A stretch of DNA of 58,120 bases from positions 1 through 58,120 of the IMG/VR virus record IMGVR_UViG_3300027969_000117; one strand, 5' to 3'. The notes under the pieces are model-generated. The model saw only the letters and a list, made by a program, of their open reading frames with translations, had not been told where the DNA came from and made no database searches. Positions 56,301 to 58,120 of this stretch are shown piece by piece (within the stretch, counting starts at the first letter, position 1; every line of letters begins with the position of its first letter). The position numbers and the translations under genes were made by a program. The stretch is from a virus.

Positions 56301-58120
56301 TTGGAGCTGTAGAAGCTTCACCAAATCTTTCAGCAAAACCGTCAGCATAGTATGTTCCTGCGCCACTCGATCCAGCTTGTGCCGAACTTCCGTTACTTGT
56401 TTTAAAGTATACTTCCGTCATTTGATCTTGACCGGTGCTAGCATTGTATCCTGACATTGCCGTGATCATCATACGGAAGGCATAACCGCCTTGACCTGTG
56501 GCCCAACGACCTAAATAGATCCACTGTGCCGAGCCTGCGTTTTGTCCAATTGTATATTTTAACGCAACACTAGAACTACCAGAGCCGCCACCACCTGTAA
56601 TAAATCCAGGTCCGTTAGTTAACTGTGATAAGTTAGTTAAGTTACCAGCGTTCCAATCTACATAATAAGCACCATTATAGAAGTATGGTTGACTTCCGGT
56701 CGAACTCCAACGGTAACCAGTGTTGGTTCTATCGTTCCATAAGTATGCGTCAGTTGTTGTAAACTGTAGGTATCCGTTATTAGTGCCGCTAGTCTTCATT
56801 CTGATATAAGGACTAGTTTGTGTACTGTCTATGATTACAGAATCAGCAACACTTGTATTAAGCGTTAATCTACCAGCAGTATCAAGACCTACTCCCAATG
56901 AAGCAGAATCGCCGTTTGGACGTAGAGCAACAGTTGTACCACCAATCCTAACTGGTTGATATGCGCTTGCTCCACGATCATAACCTAATATATACGCAAT
57001 GCCTCCGCTATATCCGACTTCTAACGCCGGGCCTGTATCCTGTGAACCATTGTACCAACCAGTAGCTCGCATCATACCCGCAGAACTTACGTCTTGCGCT
57101 GAACCCAAACTTGTACTTGTTCTAGCATTACCGGTAACGTCAAGTGTATATACCGGAGTTGTTAAGCCACCGACACGCATTTTGCCGCCACCACCTGCGG
57201 CATACACTGATCCAGCAACGTATGCCTGTAGTAATACAGAACCACCTGCGGTAGCACTGTCAATTGCTATATCTCCCTGACCATAACCTTTAATGTTAGC
57301 AGTTCCAGATGCTCTATCTAGATATAACAAATCACTACGATGATCAGTTAAGTCAATAACGGTACCTGAGCAGATTTGCCAAGTTAGAGGGGCCCCGCCC
57401 GACGGAATAGGACTTCCTGATACTGAGAAAAAGTGTGTACTACTAAATGTTCCACTATCACCGCAGATTACAACGTAAACATATTCTTCCCATTTACCTG
57501 TTCCAACGTTATTTGTTGCCCAGTAGCTTTGTCCGTTTGTACCAATCGAGTTACTGTGATAGTTAAGTGTATAACCAGTTGCTAGTTTTGCCTTAAATGT
57601 TGCCACAAGAATTGCATTAGCACGAGTGCTAGTACCAAAATAGAATCCACCATAGTTAGGACTTTGTCCACTGCCTGTATGTTGAACCTGTAGTACATAT
57701 CCACTTGTAGTTGGCGTTCCGGCAGGACTAGCAATTCTAGTTACTGTTGTTTGTCCTGTTGCGTTGTTGTCATACACAGCAACACTATTAACACCACTAA
57801 AGAAATTCTCGTCCTGGAATATCTTTTTACCTTGCGTGGCAATAGAAGTAAAACTAATTGTTGGAGCACCCGACAACGAAGTATCTGCTTGATTCCAATT
57901 AAATTTACTGTTAAACTTTAGGCCACCACCAATGTTAAGATTGGATCCATCAAATGTTAAGTTAGCACTACCAGCAACGTTGTTGCCACTGTCTCGATAT
58001 AAAACTTGGTTAGCACTACCAGTCGATAATCCAACACCAGACGCACCTGCGGCGCCTGTTGCGCCTGCTGGCCCTGTTGCACCCGTTGCGCCAGTAGCAC
58101 CTTGTGGGCCTGTGGCCCCT
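53377..58120 (-). CDS. Giant tail fibre with S74 chaperone, 5' end outside window (at least 1,580 aa)
   Basis: The frame is open to the window end, so the protein is N-terminally truncated here. Near the edge it has collagen-like [13 protein letters not shown] triplets, then long beta-rich fibre sequence with six copies of a motif close to NLTNLSQLTNGPGF. The last 134 residues are a peptidase S74 chaperone: SDGRLKENLRPIGYEALEIL with Ser-Asp cleavage site, IGLIAQDVQAALPDAVGV, YNKITPILVQAVNQLRLHIS, coiled-coil end. Likely the main long tail fibre that binds the host receptor. Confidence 0.9.
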   Translation of the reverse strand, partial: GATGPQGATGATGATGPAGATGAAGASGVGLSTGSANQVLYRDSGNNVAGSANLTFDGSNLNIGGGLKFNSKFNWNQADTSLSGAPTISFTSIATQGKKIFQDENFFSGVNSVAVYDNNATGQTTVTRIASPAGTPTTSGYVLQVQHTGSGQSPNYGGFYFGTSTRANAILVATFKAKLATGYTLNYHSNSIGTNGQSYWATNNVGTGKWEEYVYVVICGDSGTFSSTHFFSVSGSPIPSGGAPLTWQICSGTVIDLTDHRSDLLYLDRASGTANIKGYGQGDIAIDSATAGGSVLLQAYVAGSVYAAGGGGKMRVGGLTTPVYTLDVTGNARTSTSLGSAQDVSSAGMMRATGWYNGSQDTGPALEVGYSGGIAYILGYDRGASAYQPVRIGGTTVALRPNGDSASLGVGLDTAGRLTLNTSVADSVIIDSTQTSPYIRMKTSGTNNGYLQFTTTDAYLWNDRTNTGYRWSSTGSQPYFYNGAYYVDWNAGNLTNLSQLTNGPGFITGGGGSGSSSVALKYTIGQNAGSAQWIYLGRWATGQGGYAFRMMITAMSGYNASTGQDQMTEVYFKTSNGSSAQAGSSGAGTYYADGFAERFGEASTAPSIIRVVQVDQSTYDVYAYFGAFLGATSFYELVVGGGTWTNYCTVVTPSGNYIDLPIRTNYDSQNLTNLSQFTNGPGYVSAYYTSPLDFRGGSHMLHSSGTGASVINATTYSAQVGPATSRITTANSYYGGIAFNHLLNYAGGTLNADSTSYNAAPQAWIGTRLYDTPGSERDYLVFATKPGTGTSGTGNDLPVERMCIDPINGYVGINTLTPSYYLDVNGQMRVQGNNRTLYGPNSSWTQYLQIGGNGIDGSYAQIATTNGNLHLESLGSGYPIYLNYYRGGPVYARGGAYTVWDSGNLTNLSQLTNGPGYITSGSSFVYKGSITGGSQTEGALTSGWYTVGETGYSAALLHLAGIGGSTPAVQLYFQYNDNMWYRSARDSETQWDGTGRYSNLLWSSGNLSNLSQLTNGPGFLGKFGNSYYQLDTWLQTTGYHGLYSSLNGAHFYPNNASYGSWRIAGTRNGWGGLSFDASNGQVDLMILPTSNHTGFHNPSYGWQFFWSGGTMYIYKNNYGGGTQATSWDSSNLTSVSQLSNGSGFLVDNGTYTSLRRISDGNYGLGVAYNGNSAFFDTVDSGYDGDPLELVYYRGQGVRIGQGGNGSKELRAAYLYASGGPVWTSGGWNSLSNLNQLSNGPGFIGDIRGSSNTWTSYNYFQANSTFATYYNGSGNSFALQAYSTGNYTASMSLHRGGYYATNFGLDADNVVRIGGWSAAANRWQLDMGGTMYAAAQIYTYSGSPVLSQEGTSYYRVHTWLQIDGSTGLYAPSSGGGTHWYPQTGTYGSWRLEGSTNGWYGVYNYNTSNIWMTAGHYFGGMYSNGYGNWLYYTESRNFYSPGHVMAGWSDGRLKENLRPIGYEALEILGKMTTYRFDWNEKATVLYDYLTPGKEEIGLIAQDVQAALPDAVGVNRASNDPDLPVDSPDQPDYLSINYNKITPILVQAVNQLRLHISEMKEEMDAMKAEITDLKGQLNGKDNK
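54395..56645 (-). repeat. Six fibre repeats (NLTNLSQLTNGPGF type)
   Basis: About 40-bp imperfect repeats near 54398, 54693, 55067, 55373, 56074 and 56605. The DNA is more conserved than the surroundings (for example GGTCCGTTAGTTAACTG). Confidence 0.8.

Noticed and set aside
54753-57280. Plus-strand open frames opposite the giant fibre
   Set aside because: Shadow frames of a long low-stop-density coding region.

Overview
The window is a contiguous part of a large T4-superfamily (myovirus-type) phage genome. The diagnosis rests on a recognisable T4-like gene set on the minus strand: DnaB-type helicase (gp41), Toprim primase (gp61), UvsW, UvsY, UvsX, gp32 single-strand binding protein, both terminase subunits (gp17, gp16-like), a gp4-type head-completion nuclease, tail tube (gp19), a very large tail sheath (gp18), dNMP kinase (gp1) and a gp13-like neck protein. 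gp14- and gp15-like proteins lie on the plus strand. The early promoters match sigma-70 consensus. Together with an AlgH/YqgE protein and a heptosyltransferase-like protein, this suggests a Gram-negative, probably proteobacterial, host. The host and phage species cannot be named from the sequence.

Layout: (1) 1-9,963, plus strand: about 30 tiny to small early genes, nearly all unrecognised, driven by about 19 sigma-70 promoters. Nearly all have a -35 element exactly 17 bp from TATAAT. Promoters are woven into upstream stop codons and terminator hairpins. The block ends with an AAA+ ATPase and two small proteins. (2) 9,964-10,237: gene-poor boundary with hairpins. (3) 10,238-17,157: late plus-strand genes for host-contact appendages: two paralogous polyglycine adhesin-like proteins, a small multi-TM protein (minus strand), and a collagen-like fibre ending in a peptidase S74 chaperone. 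(4) 17,212-20,327: accessory genes (glycosyltransferase-like, 5'(3')-deoxyribonucleotidase-like, exported Lys/Ala/Pro-rich peptide, nucleotidyltransferase-like, AlgH/YqgE). (5) 20,304-33,086, mainly minus: replication and recombination, including a miniature DnaE-like protein that keeps the polymerase catalytic aspartates. (6) 33,218-48,288, minus: packaging and tail structure, interrupted by one plus-strand HNH-like gene. (7) 48,317-51,347, plus: neck/tail-completion proteins and a Nudix protein. (8) 51,330-58,120, minus: small tail-region genes, a 2OG-Fe(II) oxygenase, and a giant S74 tail fibre that runs off the window.

Two transcription programmes are visible. Early genes use TTGACA-N17-TATAAT promoters, usually with a short leader and an AAGGAG ribosome-binding site. 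Late genes use a T4-like late element with an invariant TAAATA core. In 15 late genes that core sits only 5-8 nt upstream of the ATG with no Shine-Dalgarno, so the late mRNAs are predicted to be leaderless. Tail tube, tail sheath and the HNH gene are exceptions with a leader and Shine-Dalgarno. This leaderless late programme, the promoter-in-terminator early cassettes and the miniature DnaE are the most interesting features. No tRNA, CRISPR array, integrase or origin was recognised.
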